A DNA stretch of 64,000 nucleotides from an uncultured Pseudomonadales bacterium (lineage in GTDB: Bacteria; Pseudomonadota; Gammaproteobacteria; Pseudomonadales; Azotimanducaceae), in contig OY282460.1 of assembly GCA_958296295.1 (NCBI GenBank), positions 1,798,001 through 1,862,000 on the forward strand, written 5' to 3'. A model generated the notes under the pieces. The model had not been told where the DNA came from. It did not search any database and was given only the letters and a program-made list of their open reading frames with translations. The position numbers were made by a program, and so were the translations under genes. This document shows, piece by piece, positions 35,660 to 44,730 of this stretch; within the stretch, counting starts at the first letter, position 1, and each line of letters begins with the position of its first letter.

Positions 35660-36868
35660 CTAAAGCCCAGTTTTCGGTTTGATGATGTAGGGCTTCTCGT
35701 CGGGTGGAACCGAAAACGTGGCGGCCTCGCCAGCGGCGGGAAAAATCCAGTCAACGTGCCGTCCGTCCTGCGTGACGTGTATCGGCAGCCCGGCCCAGTC
35801 CGATGGCGGCGTGAAGACCAGCGTCAACGGCTGATCGAAGCGCTCGTTGTCCAGCCCATCGGAAAGGGCGAAACGTATCTGCTCCGTTGTGCCGTCCCGC
35901 TCCGTTGCCGCCATCTCGACGACCGCCTTCTCCCGTTCCCGTATGTAGAGAACGACGTCGTTCATCGGGGCGACCCAGAAGTCGCGGGCGGCGATTGCTC
36001 GAACGTCTCCTTGGAAGTCCTCCCACCCGTAAGGCCCCCAGCCCGTGCTCCTGCCGATGTTGTGGTATACAGGGATGATCCAGGCCGTCTTCTCGATGGC
36101 GGCGTCCAGGAACGGCAGCAGTTCCTCGGTGTTGTTGATGCAGCCGCCGCACTGCTGGAAGTCGTAGTCCTCCATCGTTAGAGCGGGCAGCAAGAACCAG
36201 TCCTCCGGCGTCGTGGCGGCGTCTGCGACGATGTAGGGCGATTGACCCGCCGGTGAAGACAGGCGGCCGGCGAGAAAGCCTGCGTCGGACAGCGCCCGCC
36301 TGGTTTCCTCTTCGAGCCCCGCCCCGCGGGGATACGCGTACGCCACCGGCTTCAACCCTAGTTTCTGCATGACCTCGAAGCACAGCCGGAACGAATCATG
36401 GGCCTGGGCGTAGGTCAGCACGTCGTGGTCGACGTGCCAGTGCCCGTGGCCGTAAAATCCGAACCCACGAGCGGTGAGCGCCAAGTTGTATTTGATCCGC
36501 TGGTCTTCGAACTTGCTCTGCGAAGCACCGGGAACAACATGCGGGATGAGTTCCGTCAAGTCGTGCTCTACCCAATCGGGCACTCGGTCGGCATATCCCT
36601 GAGTGACCATCTGGAAATCCAGCACCAGTCCCATATCCAGCACGAAGTCGTCCACCGGGTGGTTCACGTCCGGCCAGTCGTCGTATGTGATGGAGATGGC
36701 CGCGGTGTGGTTGTTGAACCACTTTGCGATGGTGATGGCGGCGGCCGACTCGCCTGACCCGCTCCGTGCGTGGGCGCTGTCGCCGCTCGGTCGCTGGCCC
36801 TCTGCTTCATTGCAGCCTGCGACAGCCGCCAGCCAAGCTGCGGCTACTGCTGCGCAAATCGCCCGCAC
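35660..36868 (-). CDS. Polysaccharide deacetylase (CE4/NodB-like) lipoprotein, copy 2
   Basis: 402 residues from a GTG chosen because the lipoprotein signal then starts at once (VRAICAAVAAAWLAAVAGC, Cys19); the frame is open a further 66 codons. Same motifs as the copy at 30120: AISITYDDWPD, GFYGHGHWHVDHD, VAYAYPRGAGLEEE, DFQQCGGCINNTEELLPFLD. The proteins are nearly collinear, differing mainly in the signal region and in scattered substitutions. It is transcribed towards the carbonic anhydrase gene, 83 bases away. Redundancy or different glycan targets are both possible. Confidence 0.75.
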   Translation of the reverse strand: MRAICAAVAAAWLAAVAGCNEAEGQRPSGDSAHARSGSGESAAAITIAKWFNNHTAAISITYDDWPDVNHPVDDFVLDMGLVLDFQMVTQGYADRVPDWVEHDLTELIPHVVPGASQSKFEDQRIKYNLALTARGFGFYGHGHWHVDHDVLTYAQAHDSFRLCFEVMQKLGLKPVAYAYPRGAGLEEETRRALSDAGFLAGRLSSPAGQSPYIVADAATTPEDWFLLPALTMEDYDFQQCGGCINNTEELLPFLDAAIEKTAWIIPVYHNIGRSTGWGPYGWEDFQGDVRAIAARDFWVAPMNDVVLYIREREKAVVEMAATERDGTTEQIRFALSDGLDNERFDQPLTLVFTPPSDWAGLPIHVTQDGRHVDWIFPAAGEAATFSVPPDEKPYIIKPKTGL

Positions 36869-37165
36869 GGCTCGAAGACGTGCCCGCGTTGCCGGCCGAC
36901 GCTTCTCGTTTCGGGGGTGGAAACAACCGTTATGCGACACTACGTTGTTGAAGGCGAAGCCTCTTCGCTCCTGAACCGCGATCATAGCACTTGCAGCGCG
37001 TGGACCTGTCCGACGGTTCAATCCGCACATGCGCTGGAGATTCGCGGGCGGCATTGGGACAATCACTCTGCCGGAACATGGTACCTCGGAGAGCGTGACC
37101 GGCCAGTACGCGCCTGTGGATGGCGGTCTAAAGTCAATATCTGGAAAAGCCGAATTGCGTTGACG
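36869..37165. other. Divergent intergenic region, nothing assigned
   Basis: Almost 300 bases between the divergent deacetylase and membrane glycosyltransferase genes. Both open frames extend into it without family-like sequence, so starts are uncertain. No convincing promoter boxes seen. Confidence 0.4.
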
Positions 37166-38815
37166 ATGAAGATTTGGACGACGCTGTTGAATGGGCGCAT
37201 GGGGACGACTGAGTCATTTGCCTTTCCCGCGCTGATCGCACTCGTCGCGGCCTTGGGCGTGGCGCACATCCTCGTCCGCACATCCACCTACGGCGCGTCG
37301 CTCGACTACGCCTTTACCTACCTGTCGGCAGCCGAGAGCCTGGCCGCCGGGGAGGGCCTGCTGAGTCCTGGCGGCGGAAAAGTGGCGATCGTTGCGCCTT
37401 TCTTCTCCATGGCAATGGCGTTCCTGAGCCTGTTCGGCCTTGAGCCCGTGGACGGGGGCCGGTTCCTGAACGCAACGGCCTTCGGCCTGCTCATCGGGGC
37501 GTCGGGGCTCTGGCTGAGCCGGCGTCTTGAGTCACGGCCGATCGCGCTGGGCGTGGCGGTGGCGGTGATGGCATCCGTCCCTGTCGCTCATTCCGCTTCG
37601 GCCCTCATAAGCGAACCCCTCTTCATCCTGTTCTGCCTCCTCGCCCTGATGCCACTGGAGTCGTTCCTGGACCGGAGGGGCGGCACGCCGGCCCTAGTGC
37701 TTTCCGCCGTATTCGCCGCGCTTGCCGCGCTGACGCGGTACATGGGAGCTGCGCTCATCATCTCAGGAGTCCTCATACTCCTTGCACGCCGGAACGTCCC
37801 GGTACGCCAGCGGTTGAAGCAGGCCTTGGCCTTCGGCGCCATCTCGTCGCTCCCGCTCGCGGGGGTGATGGTGCGCAACCAACTGGTCTCGGGAGCCCTC
37901 TTCGGGATTAGGACCGAAGCGGCGGGACAGCGCCCGTCGGGACAGCCCCTGTTCGATTCGCTGGATCAGGTCGTCGAGGTGTTCCAGCAGTGGGCCGACC
38001 CGCTGTTTCTCATCCATTGGCAGTTGCAGCACTCGCCGTGGCTGATTGCCTGCCTGTTGCTGCTGCTGGCGGCGCTGCTCCTCGTCACTCCGCGTCCGAG
38101 CCGGGCGTCTTCTGTCTTCTGGATCTTCGCACTGAATTATCTTGCGATTATCGCCGTGGTGGCACCACTCACGGTCGGGGCGAAGATAGACAGCCGATAC
38201 CTCGTGCCGGTCTACGTCCCGCTGCTGTTCGTCGCGGCGTTCTGGCTGGACGCACTCCTGCGCGCCAAGCTGTCTGGCAGGATTGTCGCCTTCCGGTGGG
38301 CGCTGGTCGCTCTCGCGCTTGTCGGCGGCGCCTGGCATATCGGCGTCTCGGTGCAGCAGAATCTGCGGTTGACTGCCGAAGCGCTGGAATCGGGGTACAT
38401 CGGCAAGAGTCTCAACACGGCGTACTGGGAGGACTCCGAGGTCGTGGCGTATGTGCGGGCGAACCCCTCTTCCGGCCGGTACTACAGCAACGATCCCAAC
38501 GTACTCCGATGGAACGCGGGCGTTCCAGGAACGCTGACGAGTTGGGTGCCGGTGCCGCGGCGGAAGCCGGGAAACGTGTGCCAGCACTGGTTCGAGCGGG
38601 CCGTCCAGAAATCCCGGCGGTACGGAGAGCCCGAAGAGCACGTCGTGTGGGTCAGCGGGCGCGAACCCGGCCAGATGACGTGTACCCTCCGGGATGTGGA
38701 GTCGCCGCTGCCGTTGGAACCGGTGGCGGAACTGGCCGACGGCGCCATCTTCAGACTGAATGATGCCTTCGACAGCACGGGTGCGCGTCAGTCCGCCTCT
38801 AAAAGAAGGCAATGA
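37166..38815 (+). CDS. Polytopic membrane glycosyltransferase-like protein (GT39/PMT superfamily, distant)
   Basis: 549 residues from MKIWTTLLNGRMGTTESFAF; the frame is open upstream to 36770, without helix-like sequence. About 10 helices. The first loop YGASLDYAFTYLSAAESLAA has the Asp and the spacing of GT39-like enzymes, followed by GLLSPGGGKVAIVAPFFSM and later TRYMGAALIISGVLIL and AKIDSRYLVPVYVPLLFVAA. The periplasmic C-terminal part of about 140 residues (LTAEALESGYIGKSLNTAYW on) is unlike the FDVY/GQF domain. A short relic of the gene is at 15677. Donor and acceptor unknown. Confidence 0.7.
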   Translation: MKIWTTLLNGRMGTTESFAFPALIALVAALGVAHILVRTSTYGASLDYAFTYLSAAESLAAGEGLLSPGGGKVAIVAPFFSMAMAFLSLFGLEPVDGGRFLNATAFGLLIGASGLWLSRRLESRPIALGVAVAVMASVPVAHSASALISEPLFILFCLLALMPLESFLDRRGGTPALVLSAVFAALAALTRYMGAALIISGVLILLARRNVPVRQRLKQALAFGAISSLPLAGVMVRNQLVSGALFGIRTEAAGQRPSGQPLFDSLDQVVEVFQQWADPLFLIHWQLQHSPWLIACLLLLLAALLLVTPRPSRASSVFWIFALNYLAIIAVVAPLTVGAKIDSRYLVPVYVPLLFVAAFWLDALLRAKLSGRIVAFRWALVALALVGGAWHIGVSVQQNLRLTAEALESGYIGKSLNTAYWEDSEVVAYVRANPSSGRYYSNDPNVLRWNAGVPGTLTSWVPVPRRKPGNVCQHWFERAVQKSRRYGEPEEHVVWVSGREPGQMTCTLRDVESPLPLEPVAELADGAIFRLNDAFDSTGARQSASKRRQ

Positions 38816-38939
38816 GAACTCTCCTGCGCGTTTCTCCGCAACGGCTGGCCCGTTACTCGATAGACCGCGAGTTCGTCGCTGCGTCGTCGCCGGGCTCACC
38901 GGCTGCGGAGACTCGGGACGGCAAGGCCATCGAGCACGT

Positions 38940-39022
38940 ACCGGTGCGGAATCTGGCCGTTGCATGCCGTTGGATGGTCAAGAACTCGTCCCGGCAGGTG
39001 TAAAGAGGATATGCTTGCGCTG
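38940..39022 (+). pseudogene. Relic of the sulfotransferase C-terminus
   Basis: Reads LAVACRWMVKNSSRQV then stop; the sulfotransferase at 19426 has SAFACRRIVENSSRQVREGI at the matching place. In both cases the GT2-GT39 module follows directly downstream, so the duplication that made the second module included at least the end of this gene. Confidence 0.55.
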
Positions 39023-39084
39023 GACTGAGCAGGCGACGAAGCCACGTTCGCTTGCGGTGTTCCGGACTCGCGCCGCGCACTGCA

Positions 39085-40179
39085 GTGGCGAAAAGACGCC
39101 TCGAAGCGGAATCGTGCAAACGGATCAAGCGAAAGTTGCCGACGACGGCCGACGATAGAGAGCATACCGCCCTCAACTCTCCCCCTCCCGCGCGTTTGAC
39201 CGCAGACGCTCTCCTGTCCGTCGTCGTCCCCTGCTTCGACGAGGAAGCGGTCATCTGCGAGACCCACAGCCGCCTCGTCGCCACGCTGGAAGCCGTCCCC
39301 GATCTGGACTTCGAGTGCGTCTATGTAGACGACGGCAGCCGCGACGCGACGCTGAACGCCCTGCGGAACCTCCACCGCGCCGATGCGCGCGTGCGCGTAC
39401 TCGCGCTGTCGCGTAATTTCGGCAATGAGATCGCGGTGACCGCCGGCTTGCAATGCGCGGCCGGTGATGCCGTCGTCGTCATGGATGCCGACCTCCAGGA
39501 CCCGCCCGAAGTCATCCCTGAGATGCTGAAGCGTTGGTGCGCGGGTGTCGACGTCGCCTACGGCGTGCGCACCGAACGCGATGGCGAGACGCGGTTCAAG
39601 CGCTGGGCGGCCAGCGCCTTCTATCGTCTCCTCAACCGGCTCGCCGACGTCCCCGTTCCGCTCGACACCGGCAACTTCCGGCTCGTGGACCGGAAAGCGG
39701 TGGACGCCTTCCTAGCCATGCCGGAGCGCGATCGTTTCGTGCGCGCCATGATGGCGTGGACCGGCTTTCGCCAGGAGCCGGTCCCCTACCGGCGCGCCGC
39801 CCGGGCGGCGGGCGAGACCAAGTACCCGTTCGGGAAGCTGCTGCGCCTCGCCATCGACGGCATTATGTCGTTCTCGCTGGTGCCGCTGCGCATGGCGACG
39901 TGGCTCGGCTTGCTCGCTTGCGGCTTGGCTCTCGCGGGCATCGTCTACGCGCTCGTCCTTCGCGTCTTTGCCGCCGTCTGGGTCTCCGGCTGGACGTTGC
40001 TCTTCATCGCGGTGCTGTTTCTCGGCGGCGTGCAGCTGCTGTGCGTCGGCATCCTCGGCGAGTACGTGGGGCGCATCTACGGCGAGGTGAAGCGCCGTCC
40101 GCTCTACGTGGTCAAGGAAAGGCTGGGCTTCGCGCCCGCCGGCCGGCCGCCGATGCGCGACGAGCCTATGGAGGATTGA
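39085..40179 (+). CDS. GT2 polyprenyl-phosphate glycosyltransferase (DPM1/ArnC-like), module copy 2
   Basis: 364 residues from a GTG (VAKRRLEAESC); there is no ATG before the domain and the true start is uncertain. The domain itself begins LLSVVVPCFDEEAVICETHS and matches copy 1 closely: DADLQDPPEVIPEML, FRLVDRKAVDAFLAMPERDR, GETKYPFGKLLRLAIDGIMS and two C-terminal helices. Probably the same type of reaction; the sugar specificity may differ. The downstream gene starts 4 bases after the stop. Confidence 0.86.
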   Translation: MAKRRLEAESCKRIKRKLPTTADDREHTALNSPPPARLTADALLSVVVPCFDEEAVICETHSRLVATLEAVPDLDFECVYVDDGSRDATLNALRNLHRADARVRVLALSRNFGNEIAVTAGLQCAAGDAVVVMDADLQDPPEVIPEMLKRWCAGVDVAYGVRTERDGETRFKRWAASAFYRLLNRLADVPVPLDTGNFRLVDRKAVDAFLAMPERDRFVRAMMAWTGFRQEPVPYRRAARAAGETKYPFGKLLRLAIDGIMSFSLVPLRMATWLGLLACGLALAGIVYALVLRVFAAVWVSGWTLLFIAVLFLGGVQLLCVGILGEYVGRIYGEVKRRPLYVVKERLGFAPAGRPPMRDEPMED

Positions 40180-40183
40180 GACG

Positions 40184-41287
40184 GTGCGATGGCTGAAGCT
40201 GTCGATCGGTTTCGCCGTGACCGCGGGGTTCGTGTGGCTGCTCGCGCGCGAGGTGGACCTTGACGCGCTGGGACAGGCGTTCGCCGGCCTGTCGGTCTCC
40301 ACGGTCCTGCTCGCCTTAGCCTTCCTAGCCGCCGGCTGGGCGGTGCGGATCGTGCGCTGGTGGTGGATGCTGCGCACCTTGGTGCCGACCCTGCCGCTCG
40401 GCGTCTGCGCGGGGCCGTTTCTCGCCGGCATGGCGGTCAACAACGTGGCGCCGTTGCGGGCCGGCGACGCGCTGCGGGTGCTGGGCTTTCGCCGCCAGCT
40501 TCGGGCACCGACCATGGCGGTGGCGGGAACCCTCGTCGTGGAGCGTATTCTGGACGTGGCGGTGCTGACCGCATTGCTCTTTCTGGGCCTGCTCGGCCTG
40601 CCGGCCGGCGCCTTCCCGCCCGGCTTCGTCGTGGTGGCGGCGTCTCTGGCGGGCGGGGGCATCGCCGCGCTCGTCGTTCTGCCGCTGCTCGCGCCTGTGC
40701 TCGGCCGCGTCTGGGAGCGGTTGGTCGGACGCCGTACCTTCGGTGGCTGGCGCTGGACGCAAGCCGTTTCCAGCCAAGGCGCTTTGCTGATCGAGGCCCT
40801 GCGCCTCGTACGCTCCGGGCCCAGAACGCTCGTGCTCATCGGTCTGTCGGCCGTCGCGTGGGCCTCCGAAGGGGCGGCCTTCGTGACCGTGGCGGCAGCG
40901 ATCCGTGCCGGTGCCGAGCCAATGGGGCCTTGGTTTTCCCCTCGCGGCAGGCACCCTCACCGCCGCCATCCCCAGTGCGCCGGGCTATGTCGGGACATTC
41001 GACTGGTTCGCCGCCCAAGGCATCCAAGCCTATGGCGCCTCGACGGAGTCGCCGTCGCCTTCGCGCTGACCACTCACGCCGTGCTTTGGGCGTCGTCGAC
41101 CGCCGCCGGGCTGTTCTGCCTGCTCGCGCACAGCATCCGTCCATGGCGCGCACGGGGCCTCCCGTCCGTTCCGGCCCGCCGCGAATCTTCGGCGCCGCCG
41201 ACCACCGACAAACTGCCCGCCATGCCCCAGGCTTCCGCGGCGGCGATCCGGGCAGGCACCGCGGGAGAGGCCCGATGCGAGCGATAG
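40184..41287 (+). CDS. UPF0104/PF03706-type membrane protein, module copy 2, with two compensating frameshifts
   Basis: 367 codons from a GTG. Collinear with copy 1 (VRWLKLSIGFAVTAGFVWLL, GMAVNNVAPLRAGDALRVLG) except between about 40934 and 41046. There the open frame reads SPRGRHPHRRHPQCAG..., while the +1-shifted frame gives LAAGTLTAAIPSAPGYVGTF, the expected family sequence. An extra base in TTTTCCCC and a missing G near 41045 would account for this; the frame then resumes with VAVAFALTTHAVLW. Either the gene carries a scrambled stretch of about 37 residues including the conserved PSxPGYxGTFD loop, or both indels are sequencing errors. The C-terminus is about 35 residues longer than in copy 1. 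Confidence 0.72.
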   Translation: MRWLKLSIGFAVTAGFVWLLAREVDLDALGQAFAGLSVSTVLLALAFLAAGWAVRIVRWWWMLRTLVPTLPLGVCAGPFLAGMAVNNVAPLRAGDALRVLGFRRQLRAPTMAVAGTLVVERILDVAVLTALLFLGLLGLPAGAFPPGFVVVAASLAGGGIAALVVLPLLAPVLGRVWERLVGRRTFGGWRWTQAVSSQGALLIEALRLVRSGPRTLVLIGLSAVAWASEGAAFVTVAAAIRAGAEPMGPWFSPRGRHPHRRHPQCAGLCRDIRLVRRPRHPSLWRLDGVAVAFALTTHAVLWASSTAAGLFCLLAHSIRPWRARGLPSVPARRESSAPPTTDKLPAMPQASAAAIRAGTAGEARCER

Positions 41288-43311
41288 GGATGCCCGCCAT
41301 GGCCCGGCGCATCGCCGACTTCGGCCGCGACCGCAAAGCGCATCTGTACTACGCCGCCTGTGTCTGCGTGCTTGTCGCCGCGGCGGGGCTGCGCTTCTAT
41401 GATCTGGCCGAGCGCCAGCTATCGTTCGACGAAGCGGCAACGGCTAACTATTCAAGAGGCACATTCTCGGAAGTCTTCTCCAATACCCGTGCCCATAACT
41501 CCTCTCCGATCCTATACCCCCTGATCCTGTACGCGGTCCAGAAAGTCGAGAGCACGATCTTCAGCGTTCGAATCGTGCCGGCGACGGCCAGCGTTCTGAC
41601 CATCGCCTTGATGCTCTTTTTGCTGCCGCGCCTCGGCGTCGCTCGGGGCGCCGCGTTTCTGGCGGCGCTGCTCGCCACGCTTTCCGTTGAAGCAATCCGG
41701 CACGCCCAGGATGGGCGGGAATACTCCATTGACGCGCTGCTCGCCCTGCTCATGGTCGCGGGACTGCTACGGTATCTGCGAGACGGCAGGACGGCCCTGC
41801 TCTGCGCTCTTCTGTTCCTCGCGCCGCTTCTCCAGTACGGCTTGGCCCTGTTCGGTGCCGCCGTCATTGGTGCCGCCGTCGTCGCCCCATGCGTCTCTGC
41901 GAAGGAAAGGCCGAGCGGCCCCCCTAGCCCGAGATTGGGGGACTGGCTGAAAAGGCGCCTAGACTTGGCCGCGCCCTGCGGGTTCTTCCTGGCTGGGGGT
42001 GCCTTGAGCTACCTAGTGACTGTACGCTATCAGTGGCATCGACCGCTCTTCGGCCGGGACGGCTATTTGTCACCGTATTACTATCAGGGAGAATTCGACG
42101 CGTACTCGATCTTCGAGTTTTCGATTGGCGGGATTTGGGGCTTGTTGGAGTATCATTTGCCGGAGGTCGTTGCGATGGCGGCGCTTCCCGCATTCGCGAT
42201 CCTCCTGGTCGCAGCATTCCGAAGAAATTTTCAAGGCGGTGCCATCGCAGTTTTATTCTCGTTTTGCATTGCAGTTTCCGTCGGCGCTGCCGTGCTGGGC
42301 ATGTATCCGCTTGGGGGCATTCGCCAAGGCATTTATCTGGGTCCGGCTATTTTCTTGGCGGTCGGTTTGGCGTTTCATTCAGGAACTGACGCGCTGGCAT
42401 CGACCGCACGGCAAGCATGGCTGGGGCCCCTGTTGATCGTGTTATCCGCAAGCGCGATAGTGCTTTCCGGAGTGGATGCTCTACGGCGGATAGACTTGTA
42501 CGCGCTCCATGATAGAGGCGAGGAGATTGTCGCCGTACTACGAGAGCACGCACAAGAAGACGATGTTCTATTTTATAGCGGAGACTTGCAACATCTTATA
42601 GAGTTCCATCGAGAGCCAAATCAAGGAAGGTTGGTGTTTGATGGGTTGATGCTTTATGGAAAGGTAGCTTGTTGGACTGGAGAAGGACTATGTTTACAAG
42701 AAATGATCGACGAGGTCACCCCGAAGATTGGAAGAAGCAGACTCTGGTTGGTTTCCTACAAGCCTCTGTCCTTTCTGGGAATGCTACAAACGATGGCCGG
42801 GCACGTTCTGGTTGAGCATGTCGTTTCTGGTGGAACGCCCAATCTCTATCTGATCGAAGATGCGAAGTCCTTGATTCAGATCGCTGCCGCTACTGATATG
42901 TTTCGAGATATAAGGCCAATCTTACCTAGCGAACCGTTAGTCCGCACCACCTTCGACATCTATCTCCATGAGAACATGCTGGTCTATTTCAAGGAGCCGT
43001 GCGGCGCAGAGGATATGCAGGCAACCTTCTTTCTGCACTACGAGCCCGTTGACGGGGACGACCTGCCGGCCGATCGCCGACAATACGGCTTCGACGGCGT
43101 CCACTTCAACATCTTCAAAGTACAAGAATACGGCATCGACCGCGTCAACTTCAACGTCTTCAAGATACCAGTGATGCCAGTCGAGCAATGTTTCGCTTGG
43201 CAAGAGCTGCCTGACTACGCCATCGCCCTCTTCCGCACCGGCCAGTTCATCGGCAACGAGGACGGTTCCTACGCAAACCTCTGGGTAGAGGAACTTCGCT
43301 CCGATGAGTAG
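41275..43311 (+). CDS. GT39-type membrane glycosyltransferase with C-terminal FDVY/GQF domain, module copy 2
   Basis: 678 residues, start ATG overlapping the previous gene by 13 bases. Asp-Glu of the first loop in RQLSFDEAATANYSRGTFSE (52-53). Membrane part collinear with copy 1: RIVPATASVLTIALMLFLLP, RHAQDGREYSIDALLALLMV, YPLGGIRQGIYLGPAIFLAV. The segment about 42480-42930 is clearly more AT-rich than its surroundings. The C-terminal domain begins TTFDIYLHENMLVYFKEPC and contains an insertion in which the FNIFKVQEYGIDRVNFNVFK stretch repeats a GVHFNIFK-like unit, so it is longer than usual. Ends RTGQFIGNEDGSYANLWVEE. Confidence 0.85.
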   Translation: MRAIGMPAMARRIADFGRDRKAHLYYAACVCVLVAAAGLRFYDLAERQLSFDEAATANYSRGTFSEVFSNTRAHNSSPILYPLILYAVQKVESTIFSVRIVPATASVLTIALMLFLLPRLGVARGAAFLAALLATLSVEAIRHAQDGREYSIDALLALLMVAGLLRYLRDGRTALLCALLFLAPLLQYGLALFGAAVIGAAVVAPCVSAKERPSGPPSPRLGDWLKRRLDLAAPCGFFLAGGALSYLVTVRYQWHRPLFGRDGYLSPYYYQGEFDAYSIFEFSIGGIWGLLEYHLPEVVAMAALPAFAILLVAAFRRNFQGGAIAVLFSFCIAVSVGAAVLGMYPLGGIRQGIYLGPAIFLAVGLAFHSGTDALASTARQAWLGPLLIVLSASAIVLSGVDALRRIDLYALHDRGEEIVAVLREHAQEDDVLFYSGDLQHLIEFHREPNQGRLVFDGLMLYGKVACWTGEGLCLQEMIDEVTPKIGRSRLWLVSYKPLSFLGMLQTMAGHVLVEHVVSGGTPNLYLIEDAKSLIQIAAATDMFRDIRPILPSEPLVRTTFDIYLHENMLVYFKEPCGAEDMQATFFLHYEPVDGDDLPADRRQYGFDGVHFNIFKVQEYGIDRVNFNVFKIPVMPVEQCFAWQELPDYAIALFRTGQFIGNEDGSYANLWVEELRSDE

Positions 43312-44650
43312 CGGGACGACGGCCGGCGTCTCCCGGCCCCACGTCGCAGTGATCGGCGGCGGCTTTTGCGGACTTGCCGCGGCTTACGAGCTTGGCCGGC
43401 GCGGCGTCCGCGCCACGGTGCTGGAGCGCGACGCCGAAGTCGGCGGCCTCGCTGGTAGCTTCGCCGGCGGCGGCACGCGGCTCGAGAAGTTCTACCACCA
43501 CTGGTTCACCAACGACGTCCACGTGATGAATCTCATCGCGGAGCTGGGGCAGTCCGACCAAGTGCTGACGCGGCCTACCCGGACCGGCACGTACTACGCG
43601 CACGACTTCTTCAAGCTGTCGACGCCCCTCGACCTGCTGCGCTTCTCGCCCCTGCCGTTCTTCGACCGCCTCCGCCTCGGACTGCTGGCGCTCAGGGCGC
43701 GCAGGGTGAAGGACTGGCGCGCTCTCGAAGACCGCACCGCCGCGAACTGGCTGCGGGAGATGGGCGGCGAGCGGGTCTACAGGGTGGTGTGGGCGCCGCT
43801 CTTGCAGGGGAAGTTCGGCGATCTGGCGGAGGAAATAGCTGCGGTCTGGTTCTGGAACAAGCTCAAGCTGCGGGGCGGCAGCCGCGGTAGAGGCGGCGGG
43901 GAACGGCTAGCCTACTATCGGGGCGGCTTCGCCGCGCTGGCGGACGCGCTGGCCCAGGCCATCCGGGACCAAGGCGGAGAAATCCGCACCGGGGCCCCAG
44001 TCAACGGCTTGCGGGTACGCGACGGACGGGTGACCGGCGTGACTACGCCGGAGGCGACGCTGGCGGCCGACGCCGTGGTCGCGACGCCGGCGCTGCCCGT
44101 CGTCGCTGACCTCGTTGCGCCTCACGCGTCGGGCGAGTACGTGGACGGCCTGCGGCGCATCCGCTATCTGGCCAACATCTGCGTCGTGCTCGAGCTGGAC
44201 CGCGGCCTGTCGGACATCTACTGGCTGAACGTCAACGACCCCGGCTACCCCTTCGTGGGGGTCATCGAGCACACCAACTTCGAGCCGGCCTCGACCTATG
44301 CCGGGCGGCACATCGTGTACCTGTCCCGCTATCTGCCCGAGAGCGACGCGCTCTGGCGGATGCCGAACGAGGAAGCGATTGCGTTCACGGTCGAACACCT
44401 ACGGCGGATGTTTCCGGACCTGACGGATGACCGGGTTCTCGCCGCCCACGTCTGGCGTGCGCAGTACGCGCAGCCCGTCGTGGAGCGCGGCTACAGTCGG
44501 CTGATACCCGCTACGCGCACGCCCTTGGCGAACCTGTTTCTCGCGACCATGGCGCAGATATATCCGCAAGACCGGGGCACGAACTATGCGATTCGGCAGG
44601 GCCGGGAGGTTGCCCGGGACGTCGCGGCAGCGCTGGACGGTGCGGGATGA
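43304..44650 (+). CDS. FAD-dependent oxidoreductase (amine oxidase/phytoene desaturase superfamily), module copy 2
   Basis: 448 residues. FAD-binding start HVAVIGGGFCGLAAAYELGR, then VLERDAEVGGLAGSFAGGGT; conserved LEKFYHHWFTNDVHVMNLIA and VIEHTNFEPASTYAGRHIVY; C-terminal FLATMAQIYPQDRGTNYAIR. It is the best conserved of the four duplicated genes, which argues for continued selection on both copies. Overlaps the GT39 stop by 8 bases, the same junction as in copy 1. Confidence 0.83.
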   Translation: MSSGTTAGVSRPHVAVIGGGFCGLAAAYELGRRGVRATVLERDAEVGGLAGSFAGGGTRLEKFYHHWFTNDVHVMNLIAELGQSDQVLTRPTRTGTYYAHDFFKLSTPLDLLRFSPLPFFDRLRLGLLALRARRVKDWRALEDRTAANWLREMGGERVYRVVWAPLLQGKFGDLAEEIAAVWFWNKLKLRGGSRGRGGGERLAYYRGGFAALADALAQAIRDQGGEIRTGAPVNGLRVRDGRVTGVTTPEATLAADAVVATPALPVVADLVAPHASGEYVDGLRRIRYLANICVVLELDRGLSDIYWLNVNDPGYPFVGVIEHTNFEPASTYAGRHIVYLSRYLPESDALWRMPNEEAIAFTVEHLRRMFPDLTDDRVLAAHVWRAQYAQPVVERGYSRLIPATRTPLANLFLATMAQIYPQDRGTNYAIRQGREVARDVAAALDGAG

Positions 44651-44730
44651 GGGGTTCTCGGTATGTCGCTTGGCCCTCGACTCGGAGCGGACCCAAAAAA
44701 CCGCGGATGTAGGCTAAGTCGTTGCGTTCT

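Noticed and set aside
40360..41274. Possible long fusion upstream of the second GT39 (frame open from 40360)
   Set aside because: The upstream part is an out-of-frame reading of the PF03706 gene; the ATG at 41275 matches the start region of the decayed GT39 copy.
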